Source: Hoplostethus atlanticus (lineage: Eukaryota > Chordata > Actinopteri > Trachichthyiformes > Trachichthyidae). Taken from it: a stretch of 64,000 nucleotides of DNA. Under the pieces are notes generated by a model. That model was not told the DNA's origin. It did not search any database and worked only from the letters and a program-made list of their open reading frames with translations. The stretch covers positions 844,371-908,370 of the forward strand of contig JAXDDX010000169.1 of the NCBI GenBank assembly GCA_034670405.1. The letters run 5' to 3'. Below are positions 35,549 through 56,312 of the stretch, in pieces (position 1 is the first letter of the stretch; each line of letters begins with the position of its first letter). The position numbers and the translations under genes were made by a program.

Positions 35549-38067
35549 TATTGCAAAGTGTATCGTACTCAGCTGCGATTACCAAGACAGATGTGTGTTT
35601 TTCTCAGCACACACCTGCACACACACCTCAATCACCTTTTGGTTCAATTCAATCCAGGAAGTGGATTTTAATCAAAATTTCCATGCAAAGGATGTCATAT
35701 GAATGAATGCACCATCATTAGCAAATGAATTGTCGTGTCTATTTACATTTTGAATTGATTAAAATGAAAGAGACTTGACCCACACACACACACACACACA
35801 AACACACAGAGGGATCCTCACACACATATTCACACACACACACTCAACAATAAGAGACACGGGGAGACAGCATGAGCTCACTGACAATGGCAAATAATAA
35901 ATCGGAAAATCAAACAAATTATATGGAAATGCTTTTATTTATCACAATTCAACAGCTTGATTGTATACACTGACCTTTGGAAGTATTGCTAGTATTTAAA
36001 GCATTTTCTGACCCATGTAACACACGGGACACACTTTGCCACTCCAACGGGAGAATGACTGGATCAATGGATCTGCTGATAGGAAAGTCCTTTGATTTGG
36101 TAGATTATTGCAGTAAAATTGAAATGATTAGTGGACATTTGCAGCCCATGACATTGTTTTTGAAAGGATGCAAGCATTTTATTGGATTGGCAAAAACTGG
36201 ATGCAACCATTGCAAACCTTGCACCCCCCCTTTCAAAATCAGCAGTTACCCTCAAATGTTGTGAGGGTGGCAGTTTCAATAATTGAGGGTAATTGTTCAG
36301 TTTGAAAATGTCACTATTGTGAAAAAGAAACCATGAAATTGAAGCAACCGCTTTACTGGGAAGCATTTAAGGATAAAAGAAGAGGATTTTTAAGAGTGTG
36401 GAATGTTAACAGCAGCAGCATCAAACCTACAACCCGCAGCCTGGATATCATTTAAACAACGTGTGGTCGACTGCAGCATCAAGGCAACATCACATTTAAA
36501 CGTGGGTTCATACAGGAACAAGAAATCTGGTTTGGACGTCTTTACAGTGCAGAGCTGACCTTCCTGTGTCCATCTAATCAGGGAAAAAACAGATTCCCAA
36601 AAGGTTCTACCCTGTTTAGATGGCCAAACGAGGATCACATATATGGCATCAAGAGATAAAGAGATTTTTTGTTCCTGTGTGATTATTGCCTGGGAATGAT
36701 CTGCAGACACCATTTTCAAAAGGCAGAGGGGAAAGCAGCAGCTCAGCTTTTTCCTGTTTCCTGCCCAGTGAGCAGCTTTTAAGTCTTTGATATCAGAGAT
36801 TTAGAAAATAAAATACCCCTAGTTTCCCTTGTGTACTACCTAAACATTTTACCGTCTCAGCTTAAAGTCGGCATTTGTTTCTAAAACCTCTAATGAGCTC
36901 AGACGATTGGTCACACTTATTTATTGGTCTACCTCTAGTGTGAACACATAAACTGCCTATAATCTAACACAGCTTTTGGTCATAACTATAAAAAGATCAA
37001 TGGGTATAATGTACAGAATATTATGGCTTGAGTACATCAAATGTTCATATTATATATTAGGCTGGCACATTGGAAGATACAAGTCATACAGCAGAATGGA
37101 GTCGGCGTATCTTGAGGCGATGACACATGGGGAAACTTTGAGGCAATAATTGAGGTTGTGATCAGGAAAATAAAAGTCGGGAAAAAGGCAAGACAGTAGT
37201 CATGTTTCATTAGAGATAAATGGCAGCCGTATGTCCAAAAGAAACCTGAAATACTGAGAAAGCCCAGAAAAATCATATCCTTCGATATTGGGCTAAGAAG
37301 GGGTAAGTGGGACAAAATCTGTCCAAACACGGTACGCTCTCAGAAGTGGATTAAAAAACACTGTTGGTCACATTACCCACATTGCCTCTAAATGATGCCC
37401 ATGTATCACAGCCTTTACCCTCAGAACAAAACCTTTCATTCATTCATTCATTCATTGTCGTTACCCACTTATCCCTTTTCAGGGTCATGGGGGGGGGCTG
37501 GAGGCTATCCCAGCATGCATTGGGTGAAAGGACAGGTCACCAGTCCATCACAGGGCGAATACAGGTAGACAGACAGACAGACAAACACACTCTCATTCAC
37601 ACCTACGGGCAATTTAGAGTCTCCAATCATGACTTTCATGTGTTCGGAGTGTGTGCTACAAACACCACACAGAAAAGACCCGGGAATCAAACCTGTATCC
37701 TTCTGGCTGTGATATGACATCGTGCCGCCCCGAATCAATAAAACCTCGAGATCCAGAAAAGCCAGAAATCTTACACATCTGAGAGATACATTATGATGTA
37801 GCCATTATAAAAGTCCTTCTTTTACTGCAAACGGTTTCGTGCACTTTCACTTTGCTTACTGGAAAGAAACGTCCAATATGTTAACATTTCTACTTTCTAA
37901 CAGTTGCAGGGCGGATGCGTAAAGAGGCACTTCTACCTTGGCTACCACAGTATAAGCACCTAGAAGACAAGACATTATGTTCACTGAGCTGTCCTCACAT
38001 CTCATCCAATCAGACAGGCGAAGACAGGCAATGTGTGTGTGTGTGTGTGTGTGCACGCGCGCACTCT
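34379..38067. other. Intergenic cnga2 to pls3
   Basis: Dominated by simple repeats: (CA)n at 34400-34448 and 34545-34630, a long CA-rich degenerate stretch to 34930, (TCTA)n at 35150-35210, (GT)n at 35354-35412 and 35500-35540, and CA at 35780-35850. The segment 35900-37430 is AT-rich without coding signal; ORFs at 35977-36366 and 36390-36719 show no domain. An L2-type SINE sits at 37433-37735. The part next to 34379 should contain the cnga2 promoter. Confidence 0.6.
37433..37735 (-). mobile_element. L2-type SINE/LINE 3' segment
   Basis: In minus-strand sense it opens GGGCGGCACGATG, passes through a CTAAATTGCCCGTAGGTGTG block and GCCCTGTGATGGACTGGTGA, and ends with an (AATG)n tail (37438-37457 on plus). 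This is the well-known fish L2-related short element, nearly full length. Confidence 0.8.
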
Positions 38068-45383
<7,316 letters not shown>

Positions 45384-45459
45384 ACTGACACCTAGAAGAC
45401 AGTATGACAGACAGATACCACAGTTAGGTAACACATTTAGTCATGAGAAAGACTGTCGG

Positions 45460-45905
45460 GCCGGATGATTTTTAATCATCAACATATCATTGTCAAATTA
45501 ATTGTGATCCCTTGGTATAATAACCGTAAACTAATGAGACCATGGTGGAGATGATTGGCAGCCTCTAACTCACACCAGTGGTATTGTTAGTGTTTCTCAA
45601 AATGAGGACCACATTTCCCATAAATCCCGTTGCTTCCTGTCACAAAGAGGATCTTTGCTTCTTCAGTCAATGGTTTTGGATAAACATGATGGATAAACCT
45701 GATTTTCCACTCCTTCAACCATCTGCCATTGCAGAAATTCTGAAAGCTTTAGCTCCGTTTGTGCTGGAATAATAGTTTTGTGCCATAAAGCAGATTTCCC
45801 ACCAATCCGACCTGGTGACACACAATGTAAAATGCAGTGTAGAGGCCGACAGAGGCTGCCAATCTTGTGCGATGGTCTCATTTATTTACGGTAATTACAC
45901 TAAAA
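45460..45905. repeat. Dispersed repeat with inverted ends
   Basis: The left part (ACCGTAAACTAATGAGACCA, then GATTGGCAGCCTCT) and the right part (AGAGGCTGCCAATC, then TGGTCTCATTTATTTACGGT) are inverted copies of about 45 bp. Related copies or halves lie at 38952-39282, 49915-50060 and 51975-52140. Confidence 0.65.
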
Positions 45906-46189
45906 TCAAAATGAATGTGGGAATGATTTATGCTACACATAGCATACTATGACATCCACTGTGACACTGTAATTTAAACACTGTTATTATCTCCAATCAT
46001 TATTTGAAGATGTGCAGCTACCTTGGTGTCTATGAGCTCATTATCTAAGTTGTGTAACAACTAATCACCTATTTTTTCATGTATTCGTCCACTATCTGAT
46101 CCATTCTAGTTGGGGGCAAAAGTGTAAGGGACAGTTACGATACAGTAGCTTGATGTATCAGACACTGTACGAACTGCAATCACACTAAA

Positions 46190-46620
46190 GCCCCCTTTAC
46201 ATTACATTTAATCTGAGACTAGTTGCATTCAAGAGCCTTTGTAGTGCTGGGTTAAATAGTAAATTCATTCTAGAACCCTTGAGCCCTGGGTTAAATTCAT
46301 TCTAGAACCTTTATTAGCTGGGTTAAATAGTAAATTAATTCTAGAACCCTTGAAACCTAGGTTAAATTCATTCTAGAACCTTTATTAGCTGGGTTAAATA
46401 GTAAATTCATTCTAGAACCCTTGAAACCTAGGTTAAATTAATTCTAGAACCTTTGTTAGCAGGGTTAATTCATTCTAGAACCTTTGTTAGCTGGGTTAAA
46501 TGCATTCAAGGACCTTTTTAAAGATGGGTTAAATGCATTCAAGGACCTTTTTAAAGCTGGGTTAAATGCAATCCAGAGTCTTTGAACCCTGGGCTAAAAT
46601 CATTCTAAAACCTTGGCAGG
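46190..46620. repeat. Degenerate tandem array, unit about 37-40 bp
   Basis: Variants of CATTCTAGAACCTTTATTAG plus CTGGGTTAAATAGTAAATT recur roughly ten times with progressive decay to the right. Confidence 0.8.
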
Positions 46621-46997
46621 CAAGTATATAAGAGACACAGACTTAAAAAATGGTGGCCCAGGGCTCTTAGCTCAGCCTGTGAGATATGATAGCTTGGTGC
46701 GTCTACCACACCCCCCGTCACTATTAAATAGTTCAGTCAGCCCGGAGCCTTAAAGCAGCTGTGACAAAGCACAGCCCTATCGGTTTGGCCTAGAAGATAC
46801 GGCAGCTTGATGTATTACAACAAAGAGCCATTCAGCATTATTGTAATATTAGCCTAGAGGCCAACATACAGTAGATTTATGTAGACTGCCTTGTTGCATT
46901 ACTATTCTGTAATGGAGGGCAAAGAGGGCTCTTACAGAGTAAAGTGAGATAAGATACCTGCTGTATTTGCATAGCTTATAAGATATGGTAGCTGGAT

Positions 46998-47040
<43 letters not shown>

Positions 47041-49136
47041 CAGACAATAGTATGGAAGATATCAGGCTAGGCATAGAGAGACATTCAATAATAGATACAT
47101 CTATTAAGCCCTTAGCCTGGGATAGTTCTTAAAGCATGGGGCACAGCCCTGGTAGGAATATGGAATACATGGCAGCTTAACATATCAATTATAAAGCCAG
47201 TGAATGTTATGGTAAATATTAGCCTTAATAATACATATCCAGTAATATTAGATTTTAGCCTGAGTATCTCTTAGCCTGGGATGGAGCTTTCTGATACAGA
47301 GAGCAGAGCCCTGTTAGCTACTAGAAGATATGACAGACCAATATAACAGAGCCATTCAATATTAGATTAGTAAGATTAGTTACATAAATCAAGAGTTATT
47401 AGCCTGAGATAGACCGGCTCCATCCATGAAACAGGAAGAAAAGTGAAGATCTGATTTTAACTCTTTGTGTCCCAGATCTCACGGCTGTAGGAACAGAGAG
47501 AAACCGAACAGACTGATTCTTCCCCGTTTAGACAGCCATGAGAAGACCAGATCTATCCAGACCCTGTGGCATAAAAAGTTAAATGTGTGATGTTTTGTGC
47601 CAGTGGAATGCAGCCACAGTCTTCTCCCCGTGTCCTTTGGACAGAAAGGCCACTCAAATCAACGTTCATTCCATTCAAATCAAGATTCCCATTTGAATCC
47701 CTCACAAGTTGCACAATCGTGTAACAGCACAGCAAATAAAAAAAGCACTGCACTACAGCGGGAATGCAAACATAGCGGTCAGACAGACAAGACACACACA
47801 CACGTACACACAAACACACATGGACGAGAACACAGGCAAGACACCAGACAGGCAATTGCCGTATCTTTGCAAGTAAAATCATCATCAACTAAGTGACTCA
47901 TTGGGGTGAAAAAAAACCTCTCAAGAAGAAATGGTTCGTCCAGAAATCATTTGACCTCCGCCACAAGATGTCACTGCTTCAGCAAGAACACATTTTAAAG
48001 ACTGAGGTATGTCTTGGCTCTGTCAAGGGTAGACTGAAATTAACATTGAATCAACCTAGAGACAATGACTGTGAATCAACATTGAAATGGGACATCGATT
48101 CATCTTTCATCATCTTTGCTCGTTGACACCACTGAAAATTGAAATTCAATCATCCTTTTTGGTTGATCTAAACCTGAATCAGTGAGACTTTGCTGTCTGG
48201 GCTGTGTTCTCCAGATGTCAAACCACTGGTTACCCTCTAGTTACTGGTTTCTTCATGTGCTGACCTGACTGGAGGAGTGTGTCTGCAGCACACAGGATTC
48301 ATGATACATCCTGATAGACCCTGACAGACCCTCTCACACACACTTCAGCGTCCAGAATGACGATGCATTTCACTGGTACTGCACTGTCTGCCAGTCAAAC
48401 TCCAGTATTATTCATTCCTCAAATGATTCATTCAGGAAAACATCCTCCTACCGATTTGTGTCTTTAAAAAGCGTCATACATTAGTATTTCAGATGCTACT
48501 ATTTCCTATTATAGGCTGTATGTCCACAGGAAAAGGAAACGGCTAATTAAAATGGGAGAGGCTGATTGCCTTGACAGGTAGTATATCGAGATATTCTATG
48601 TCATATGTGTATTTCCACACACACTATAAATCTGATTTATAACTCTCTGTGGTTGACTACATGGGGAAATAGCATATAAAAGGGCTTCTCCCTGCTTAAA
48701 CAGCTACTGCAAAAGAAAAAAAAATACATTTCACATATACTTTACCATATGTTTATACATACACAATACATACAAAACGGCCAAAAATGTATTTGTACAT
48801 GTAGATGACATCCATTAGAAATTGATTTTGAGTGGCAAAAACATATTTTAGATATACCTGGAGATGTGTGCTGCCAGGAAACTGTATTTCGAGAAAATGT
48901 AATTTTTGAATGAATGTTTTCTCCGTGTACAAATTCATTTTTGGGCCGCTTTTAGTACATCTTTGAAACACCTCTGTAAACACATCCCGAGGACTATGTG
49001 AGATGTACTTCTGCTGTGTGGAAGAACATCAGGTATGTGCCGCAGTGATTTAAAAAAAATCCTATTTTCTGCTCGTCAGTAAATGTGCCCCAGACTTGCC
49101 ATTGCGAGTCACGAGAAAACGCCCCATCCGTCTTAC

Positions 49137-49275
49137 CTGAACTCCGCTGGTGCAAATCAGAAAATCACCCGGGGAGATAAGTCCCTGTGTCGGCCTCTCC
49201 CTGCTCCTCTGTCCCGTTTTCTTCAGATGACTGAGAGCCGCTCCGCCCCTCCGCGCCACTCCTTTCCTAAACCAA
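49137..49275 (-). promoter_or_regulatory. Probable pls3 non-coding exon 1 and GC-box promoter
   Basis: A CpG-richer island in AT-rich surroundings. In minus sense there is a GGGGCGGAGCGG GC-box (49240-49256), a leader-like stretch, and a strong donor TTCAG|GTAAGA at 49137. That fits a non-coding first exon spliced to the leader at 45391. The upstream edge and start site are guesses. No other gene is nearby to claim it. Confidence 0.5.
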
Positions 49276-49630
49276 CCCTCCTCTGTCTGCAACATCTCTC
49301 TTCATTCCTCAGTCCTCCTCCTCTCCTTTCATTATGTTTCTGACAGTATCACGTTACCCAGTTAATCTCATTCCCTCTTTGAGTCTTTATACAGAAATAC
49401 GGAAATATTTTGAGGCAGTGGAGGTTGGATTTACTGCCTTCAGGGATTGACAGCTAGCAGTTTAGTTTAGCTAGCTTGTTAGCTTGTTTCCATCCAAGCA
49501 AATGTTACATGAATTTGTGAGAAATGTCAGAAGTGTAATGTGGATTATGAGTGTTTCCATCAACTGAGTTCAAGTGAAAAACGAATGTGTTTCCACCACT
49601 TTGTAGAGTAAAACATACTTACAATAAAGT

Positions 49631-50128
49631 ATGTGAGTATCGAGCAGAAACAGTATGGTCTGTTAACCTTCCCTGACTATATCAAGTTTTCCTCTTGACA
49701 AATGGAAATCCACCGCCAGCCAAGTTGTGGAGCGTACAAGCATTAAAAAGAGGACTAAACAATGCTGTCATTGAATGGCCTGAATTCAACACTGAAATCT
49801 TTTCCACACCTGTTGTTATTGAAAGACTCAGAACAGAAGGAACAGAACATCTTAATACCCACCAAGAACTGTCCCACGGCCCATTGAAGAGCTCAACCCA
49901 TAGTTTAAAGGTGCTACGTGTTGCATTTTGAAACATCGATATACCATGGTCAAAGTAATTCTGATCCCTCGGTATAATTACCGTAAACAAATGAGACCAT
50001 GGTGGAGACGATTGGTAGCCTCTATCTAACAGCAGTGGTTTGTTAGTGCTTGGGTTTCTCAAAATCAGACCAAATCAGAGCCTGGAAGAGCTAGCAAATC
50101 AGGTTTGGACCCGAAAAGCGTGTGGTAG
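49631..50128. repeat. Direct repeat, copy 1 of a ~0.5 kb duplication
   Basis: Near-identical to 51707-52264, same orientation, 2.08 kb apart. It starts ATGTGAGTAT and ends GAAAAGCGTGTGG. This copy lacks an internal stretch of about 60 bases present in copy 2 (after TTTCTCAAAATCA). Matching minus ORFs in both copies are not convincing genes. Confidence 0.9.
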
Positions 50129-51706
50129 AAAGTCTGAAGAAAGTTTATCAATCCCGACTGTTGTGAATAAATTGTGATGCTCCAACTTTAAACTTTAAAT
50201 TGTCTTCGCAATAACACTGTGTTTTGTTGGCCTACAGTAGCGGTAAAACAGGACTTGACAAAAACAGCTCCCACTGCTATCAGTTCTATAGATATCTGAA
50301 TTAGCAACTTTTTAAACTATTTCAGTAAAAAACAAAATGTAAATGGGAGACGGGATACATTTTTTGATTCTTTGTTTACATCCAGATATAACAAACCTAG
50401 TTCTTTTGCACTTTAAGGTGCAATAAGTATCAGTTTACTGCCCTGTAGCACAAAATCACTGTAACATTACCTGCAACGCAAGCTGCAGCACAACCAAGAA
50501 CTTGACCATGGGAAGATCCTAGTCACCCTGTCTGCCCTTGACATTTTGCTTTACCCTTATGAAACAGAGCTAGAGTGATACAAACATCACAACAAAACTA
50601 TGAATGGGATACATAGAGGAATATTACAGAAATATCATTGTGATTATTCATTTGGGATACTCATTGAACCCCACCCACCTGCCACCTAAACGTGCCTAAC
50701 CATGAACAGATAAACAGATAAACCTGAAAGTCCAGCCCAGAACCAACCCAAGCCTGCAGCCCCACAGCCTTTTAAGAGCCTGAAGCTCACTCAGAGTGGA
50801 CATGAGGAGGGTGAGGTTTGGGTGATGTGTGTATTTGATGTGGACGTATCGTCTTGTTTTCTAGCCATGCGCTAACTTCAGATAGTGTAAAGATATTCAT
50901 GCGTGAGCCCATCTTCACAGAAAGAAATTGAACCTAGGATTATGCTAGGGATCACCACCAGGCAGGCTGAGGAAGACGAAGCTTTCAGATTGTAATCTGA
51001 AGTAGATTACTGAATACACGCTCTGCAAACATACTTTCTCTGTACATGTAACTTTGTGTTTCCAGCGCCGGAGCTCTGCCAGTCTCTACATGCAAGAATT
51101 CCTCCTATTCCTCCCTCCCACTCCCTCCCTCTCATTCCTCCTCTCCTCATACCTCCCCCCTTCTCCTCCTCTCTCCAGATCGCTCCTCTCTTCCCTCCCC
51201 TTTTTCACTTCCTCATACCACCACCACCCCCCAACCACACACACACACCTATTCCCTCTTCCTGTCATATCTCTCTCCCCAGGGTGATGTGCCGAATCTT
51301 CCTCCTTTATGGCAGAAAACCAGAAAGATCTTTGTGAGAAAGCTTTGAGTTTTCTGGGCTTTCATTTGCTGGAAAACATAGTGGTGTGTATTGGTTCAGT
51401 GCTGTTGTGGCTAGTTTGGGGCTTTTCTTACTGTAGTTAATAGTTAACACTGTCTCCCATTTGTTGTAGAGAATGTGTAAGGGCCCCGTGACCAAGCCAC
51501 ACCATCAGCCATCTACAGTGATATAAGGCAAACAACCACAAATGCAAACAAAAATCAATTATATTTGAATTGATGCCTTTAATTTATGTTCCCCCTTTAG
51601 AAGACCATATCCTTATATAACTTGCATCAGTTTGATACTATGCATGTATGTCGGATTAAAAACAAGAATAAAAGTAAGTGGTTGTATTTGGTATGGCCCA
51701 GGTGAG
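50129..51706. other. Spacer between the two duplicated blocks
   Basis: No gene seen. A pyrimidine-rich block (51105-51290) yields low-complexity Pro/Ser/Leu frames on both strands that I do not regard as coding. Confidence 0.5.
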
Positions 51707-52264
51707 AATGTGAGTATGGAGCAGAAACAGTATGGTCTGTTAACCTACCCTGACTATATCAAGTTTTCCTCTTGACAAACGGAAATCCACCGCCAGCCAA
51801 GTTGTGGAGCGTACAAGCATTAAAAAGAGGACTAGACAATGCTGTCATTGAATGGTGGGAATTCAACACTGAAATCTTTTCCTGTTGTTATTGAAAGACT
51901 CAGAAGGAACAGAACATCTTAATACCCACCAAGAACTGTCCCACGGCCCACTGAAGAGCTCAACCCATAGTTTAAAGGTGCTACGTGTTGCATTTTGAAA
52001 CATCGATATACCATGGTCAAAGTAATTCTGATCCCTCGGTATAATTACCGTAAACAAATGAGACCATGGAGGAGATGATTGGTAGCCTCTATCTAACAGC
52101 AGTGGTTTGTTAGTGCTTGGGTTTCTCAAAATCAAGACCACATTTCCCATAAACCCCATTGCGTCCTGTTGCAAAGAGGATGGTCAGCTGGGGACAGACC
52201 TGGAAGAGCTGGAAGAGCTGGAAGAGCTAGCAAATCAGGTTTGGACCTGAAAAGCGTACGGTAG
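51707..52264. repeat. Direct repeat, copy 2 of a ~0.5 kb duplication
   Basis: Counterpart of 49631-50128. Near its right end a 9 bp unit (CTGGAAGAG) is present three times (52199-52228) against once in copy 1. Confidence 0.9.
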
Positions 52265-52621
52265 ACTGGCGGCGTTGGTGCTCCGCGGCTGACCTGCCGG
52301 TACAGAGGAAAGGTGCGCCGGCCGGGGGAGGGATGCCGCTGAAAAGCGTCCGTCAAGACCGGGTCGTTGATGTGATGTATGCAAATAAAGTGGCCTGTTG
52401 GTCTGTTGACTCTCCACTCCTGCCTTGTCTCTGTCTGTAGCGAGCATGCTACAGTGACCGACAAGATCTGAAAGATCAGTGTTAACAATCTGGCTAGCTA
52501 GCCACATACTGTGAACTGTTAACACATCAAGAAGTTGCAAAAAGTCCTTGAAATAATATGGTATGTCCACATCCAATATCTGCTTGAGGTTGTCCATGCA
52601 TTTAAACATATAGACATGTTA

Positions 52622-53523
52622 CAGTTTTTCTCAATTGCTAAGACACATTTCTTGAAACCTTCACCCATATTTCTCAAAACTTCAAACACAAAACCAAATC
52701 TTCAAACTACATTCACAAAACCTCTGACTCTTCTGGCAAAATCAAACAATCGCCTCAAAACCATTGAATCTGTGCTCAAAATCAAACAATGCTTTCAGAT
52801 CAAACACACAGCCAGTCAATATAGAAACACTAACAGAGCATTCCTTACACACTAAGTCAGAAAATTGAGAACGCAGCGTCCAGGGCATGTAGTTACAGCA
52901 AAACATGTTTATTGTATATAAAGGCATTTTGCAATAAAAAAAAGTATAGTAATCACAACTTAGTACAGTGAATATATTGTATACTGTAAGTACTGCAAGT
53001 AATACAGTATTGAATGTCTGTAAATTCAGCAGCAAAAATACAGTAAGCCCAAAGAACAAAGAAAACTCTAAATGAAAAGCACATTACAGTACACTCAAAA
53101 TCAAAGTCAATGAGAGATTAATTCTGCCTCAGCATCACGTCTTTGTGCTGGATCCGGCCAGAGGACTTCGTCCACATCACATGCAATGTTGTCCCTTGCC
53201 AAGCAACGTACCTGTGCCACCTGTGCTCTCTGATCTGGCTTATATTCTCTCCAATTGGTTTGATCACATCATTTGAAACAAGTGTGAACAATTTTGAGTT
53301 GTTGTGTGAAAACGATGACAACTGTGTTGTAGTTGTGTTTAACTTTTGCTGCCCGTGTTTACCATTTTGCACACAAGTGCATCACAGTGCAAAATGGGTT
53401 TTAGTGAGTGAGAATGAGTTTAGAGTTTTGCCAAAGGAGTGATTGATTCAACAAATGGGTTTAGGCCACTGAGCATTTGGTTCAGAGAATGGGGTTTAGT
53501 GTTTTAGCAATTGAGAAAAACTG
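52622..53523 (-). mobile_element. Tc1/mariner-like element remnant
   Basis: Ends CAGTTTTTCTCAATTGCTAA and its complement are flanked by TA on both sides (52620 and 53524), the mariner target duplication. On the minus strand a frame near 53120-53290 encodes CLARDNIACDVDEVLWPD, which resembles the C-terminal end of a fish mariner/IS630-type transposase (AREDIRCDVDEN style). The DDE core is missing, so it is non-autonomous. Confidence 0.7.
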
Positions 53524-53729
53524 TAAAAGCATATTAACACACGCTGAGTTGAAAAGTAAGACTACAATAGAGGACTTGTGTTCCTGTGTGACCTTGGATT
53601 TAGTCTGCTGGTGCTTAACTGGGGTTGCAAGCTGACAGCTGGCTCATGTGATAACACTGATAGTCAACAAGCCACATATACTGGTGGCCAATTCACTATT
53701 GTTGGCTGTTTTTCTGCCCTGAAGTAATG

Positions 53730-53780
<51 letters not shown>

Positions 53781-54769
53781 AGAAAGAGAGAGAGAGAGAT
53801 CCCCCATATTGTCACCAATAGGGGAGATTAAAACTCTCTCAGAGAATCTCAGAGATCCAAAAGCTATATGAGATTTATTTTGATCATCAAATCAACATGA
53901 TATATCCTGAGTCTAGCCGTCTCCCCAAGCCACCAAATCAGCATCATCACTGCATGAGGACCGCTGCACAGTATATAGCTATTTGGTCTGTTGATTGCTG
54001 TAACTCTACTATGGTGAATGTTGATTCTCTTGTAACCTTCTGCTGCTTCTTTGTATAGAATCTGTCATGCCAATAAAGAATGAACTGAACTGAATTGAAT
54101 TGAAATGGGAGAGAGAGAGAGAGAGAGATGCAGGAATAGACATTGACAGAGTGAGATGGAGACAGAAAGAGAGAGACAGAGAGAGACTTTCAGAGAGAGA
54201 CAGCGGATGGATAGAGAGAGGGCACGATAGAGAGAGAAACAGCGAGAGAGAGAGAGAGAGAGAGTAAGACAGAGACTGTCCTTTGTGCAGTTTTGGCAGG
54301 ATGAGGTAAATGCTTTAAACACGTTTCTGTGACTCATAAACCACACACACACACACACACACACCTGACAGTGTTTGCAGACTCTCAGTCCCACCCAGTT
54401 TAACATTATGTGTATGTTTGTATGTTTGTGGTGTGTTTGTATCCACCCAGGTTAACCTTAGCTAACCATTAAGCTGCATTCACTGCCATCAGTCATTTCA
54501 CTCTCTTTACTATCACTGACCACACCGAGTGGCAGGATCCACTGCCAACAATTCCGCCTAAATTTAATTAAACTTGACAGAGACGTTCGCGACTCAGCTT
54601 GAATGCAGTAGCAGCTACCGTACTGCAATAAATGGCACAGTGAAAGAACTGCATAAAGATAGCGGAGATGATCGATCTTGAAGGAGAAGTGTATGCATAT
54701 TTTTCCAATTGAGAAATATCTCCAAAATGAAATCCTTTGTTGTTTCTGCTAAGGACCTAGAAAGGGTCA

Positions 54770-55160
54770 TTGTGTAGTGATTGAGTACTGGTGGACCCAG
54801 AAGCAGACACAGGCTGGAGGCAAAAGACTTTACTTGAGAGTAAGGAGATGCAGTACAGATAACTGCAATAGCAGACAAAGAACTTACTAGACTGGGAAAC
54901 CTCGCACAGACAAAAGGCATACTGGGGTAGAACAAACTAGACAAGCAAGCAGTGAGCATGTATGAGGGCAGAGCTAATATACACAGGGGAAGATGTGAGA
55001 TTGGAGTCAGCTGTGCAGACTGGAGCCCTCAGGGACACGCCCACCAACCTGCAGGGAGAGAGGGAGACAGACACGCATGACAACAGGGAGACAGCAACAA
55101 GATGAAGACGAGAACTCAGAGGAAAGTGAGGGTAAAGGGTGAGCAGCCGTGACACATTGC
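54770..55160. mobile_element. Dispersed repeat, possible solo LTR
   Basis: Begins near TGATTGAGTACTGGTGGACC and has the compositional look (GACCCAGAAGCAGACACAGG, ACTTTACTTGAG) of a repeat I associate with fish LTR elements. No partner LTR or ORF is present. The call is tentative. Confidence 0.35.
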
Positions 55161-56190
55161 ACATCAGCCCGATTTGACCTTCCCTGCCCTGGCTTCCTGT
55201 AACAGTTAGAGAAGATTTTGAGGTTGTATTGATCACCTACATGTACCCAACAGCATACACTCAGGTCGACAAAAATGGCTTGTCTCTCAGTTTCCAAGTC
55301 CAGACTGAGGTGAAAGGGGAGACCAGACTGTTGCCCCTAAACTTTGGAACGACTTAAATATAAAGTTGGTCAAGTCTGTATCATCTTTTAAGTCCCTTTT
55401 TATAATTCAATAATTCAAAACATTATTTGCACGCACTGTACACTTACATGTTTATTTACCGATGGCAGAGCATTCATTCTGTTATTTCTTAAATGTCACA
55501 ATATGCTCCCTACAGCTCAAGTTCACACTTCAACTGTATGACAACAAGAGAGGTTGAAGAAATCCCAACAGGACTGTGGATTTGATGCATCTTGTTCACT
55601 AAGTCATCTCAAAACATTTCACTAATGGTCCATCCTTTCCTTTCCTCCCACCACTACCACTTATCCCTCCCCCTTCCTCTCTTCATCTAACAGGAAGTGA
55701 CTTAGAGGAGAAGACACACACCCCCCTACCTCGAACCTCACTGCATTAAGTTAATTTTAGTCTGAAACCATTAGGAACCATTAGGAACAAATGTTAAAAA
55801 GCAGTGTGCAGGAGAGCATCAGAGGACGTTCCATCACATCCTGTGTTTGTGAACAGGTTTGACCTCTGACCTCCAATGCAACACAGTCCATTCATACAGT
55901 ATTTCAGTAAGGAGTGGGAGATAAGAATGCCCACTGCTGCTGATTGGCCAGTCCGCTGTGCTGTTTTTGCACACAATGTGCTTGCCTTCCTCCTGATGAA
56001 TGCAACGGCCATTGTTTTGGGTAACTTTACACTTGTCACCTCCCGTTCCTGCCTATTCAGTTCTATTCCGGAGCTACACCCACTTCCCAAGTCACGCGTC
56101 TTGTAGGATACTTGCAAATTCATCCCACAAACAATAACAATGAGAATGAATAGCTGAAGAGAACCAGCTGTGCTATATTTCCTCCAATGG

Positions 56191-56239
56191 CTGTGTGTGT
56201 GTGTGTGTGTCTGTGTGTGTGTGTGTGTGTGTGTGTATG

Positions 56240-56310
<71 letters not shown>
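56191..56310. repeat. Compound (GT)n-(GA)n microsatellite
   Basis: A GT tract to 56236, then about 35 GA units. The ORFs over it on both strands are repeat artefacts. Confidence 0.95.

Positions 56311-56312
<2 letters not shown>

Larger units (their letters stand above)
45384..49136 (-). other. pls3 first intron and leader
   Basis: The coding exon begins with an 8-base leader after a TTCTAG acceptor at 45392. The intron up to the likely first exon is 3.7 kb. It holds a dispersed-repeat copy with inverted ends (about 45460-45905), a degenerate ~38 bp tandem array (46190-46620), a (CA)n tract (47001-47040) and no recognisable exon. The ORFs at 47553-47896 and 47893-48126 have no domain. Confidence 0.5.

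Noticed and set aside
49682-52174. Matching minus ORFs in the two duplicated blocks (MRNPSTNKPLLLDRGYQ)
   Set aside because: The frame is shared only because the DNA is duplicated; the sequence is low in coding character and has no splice context.
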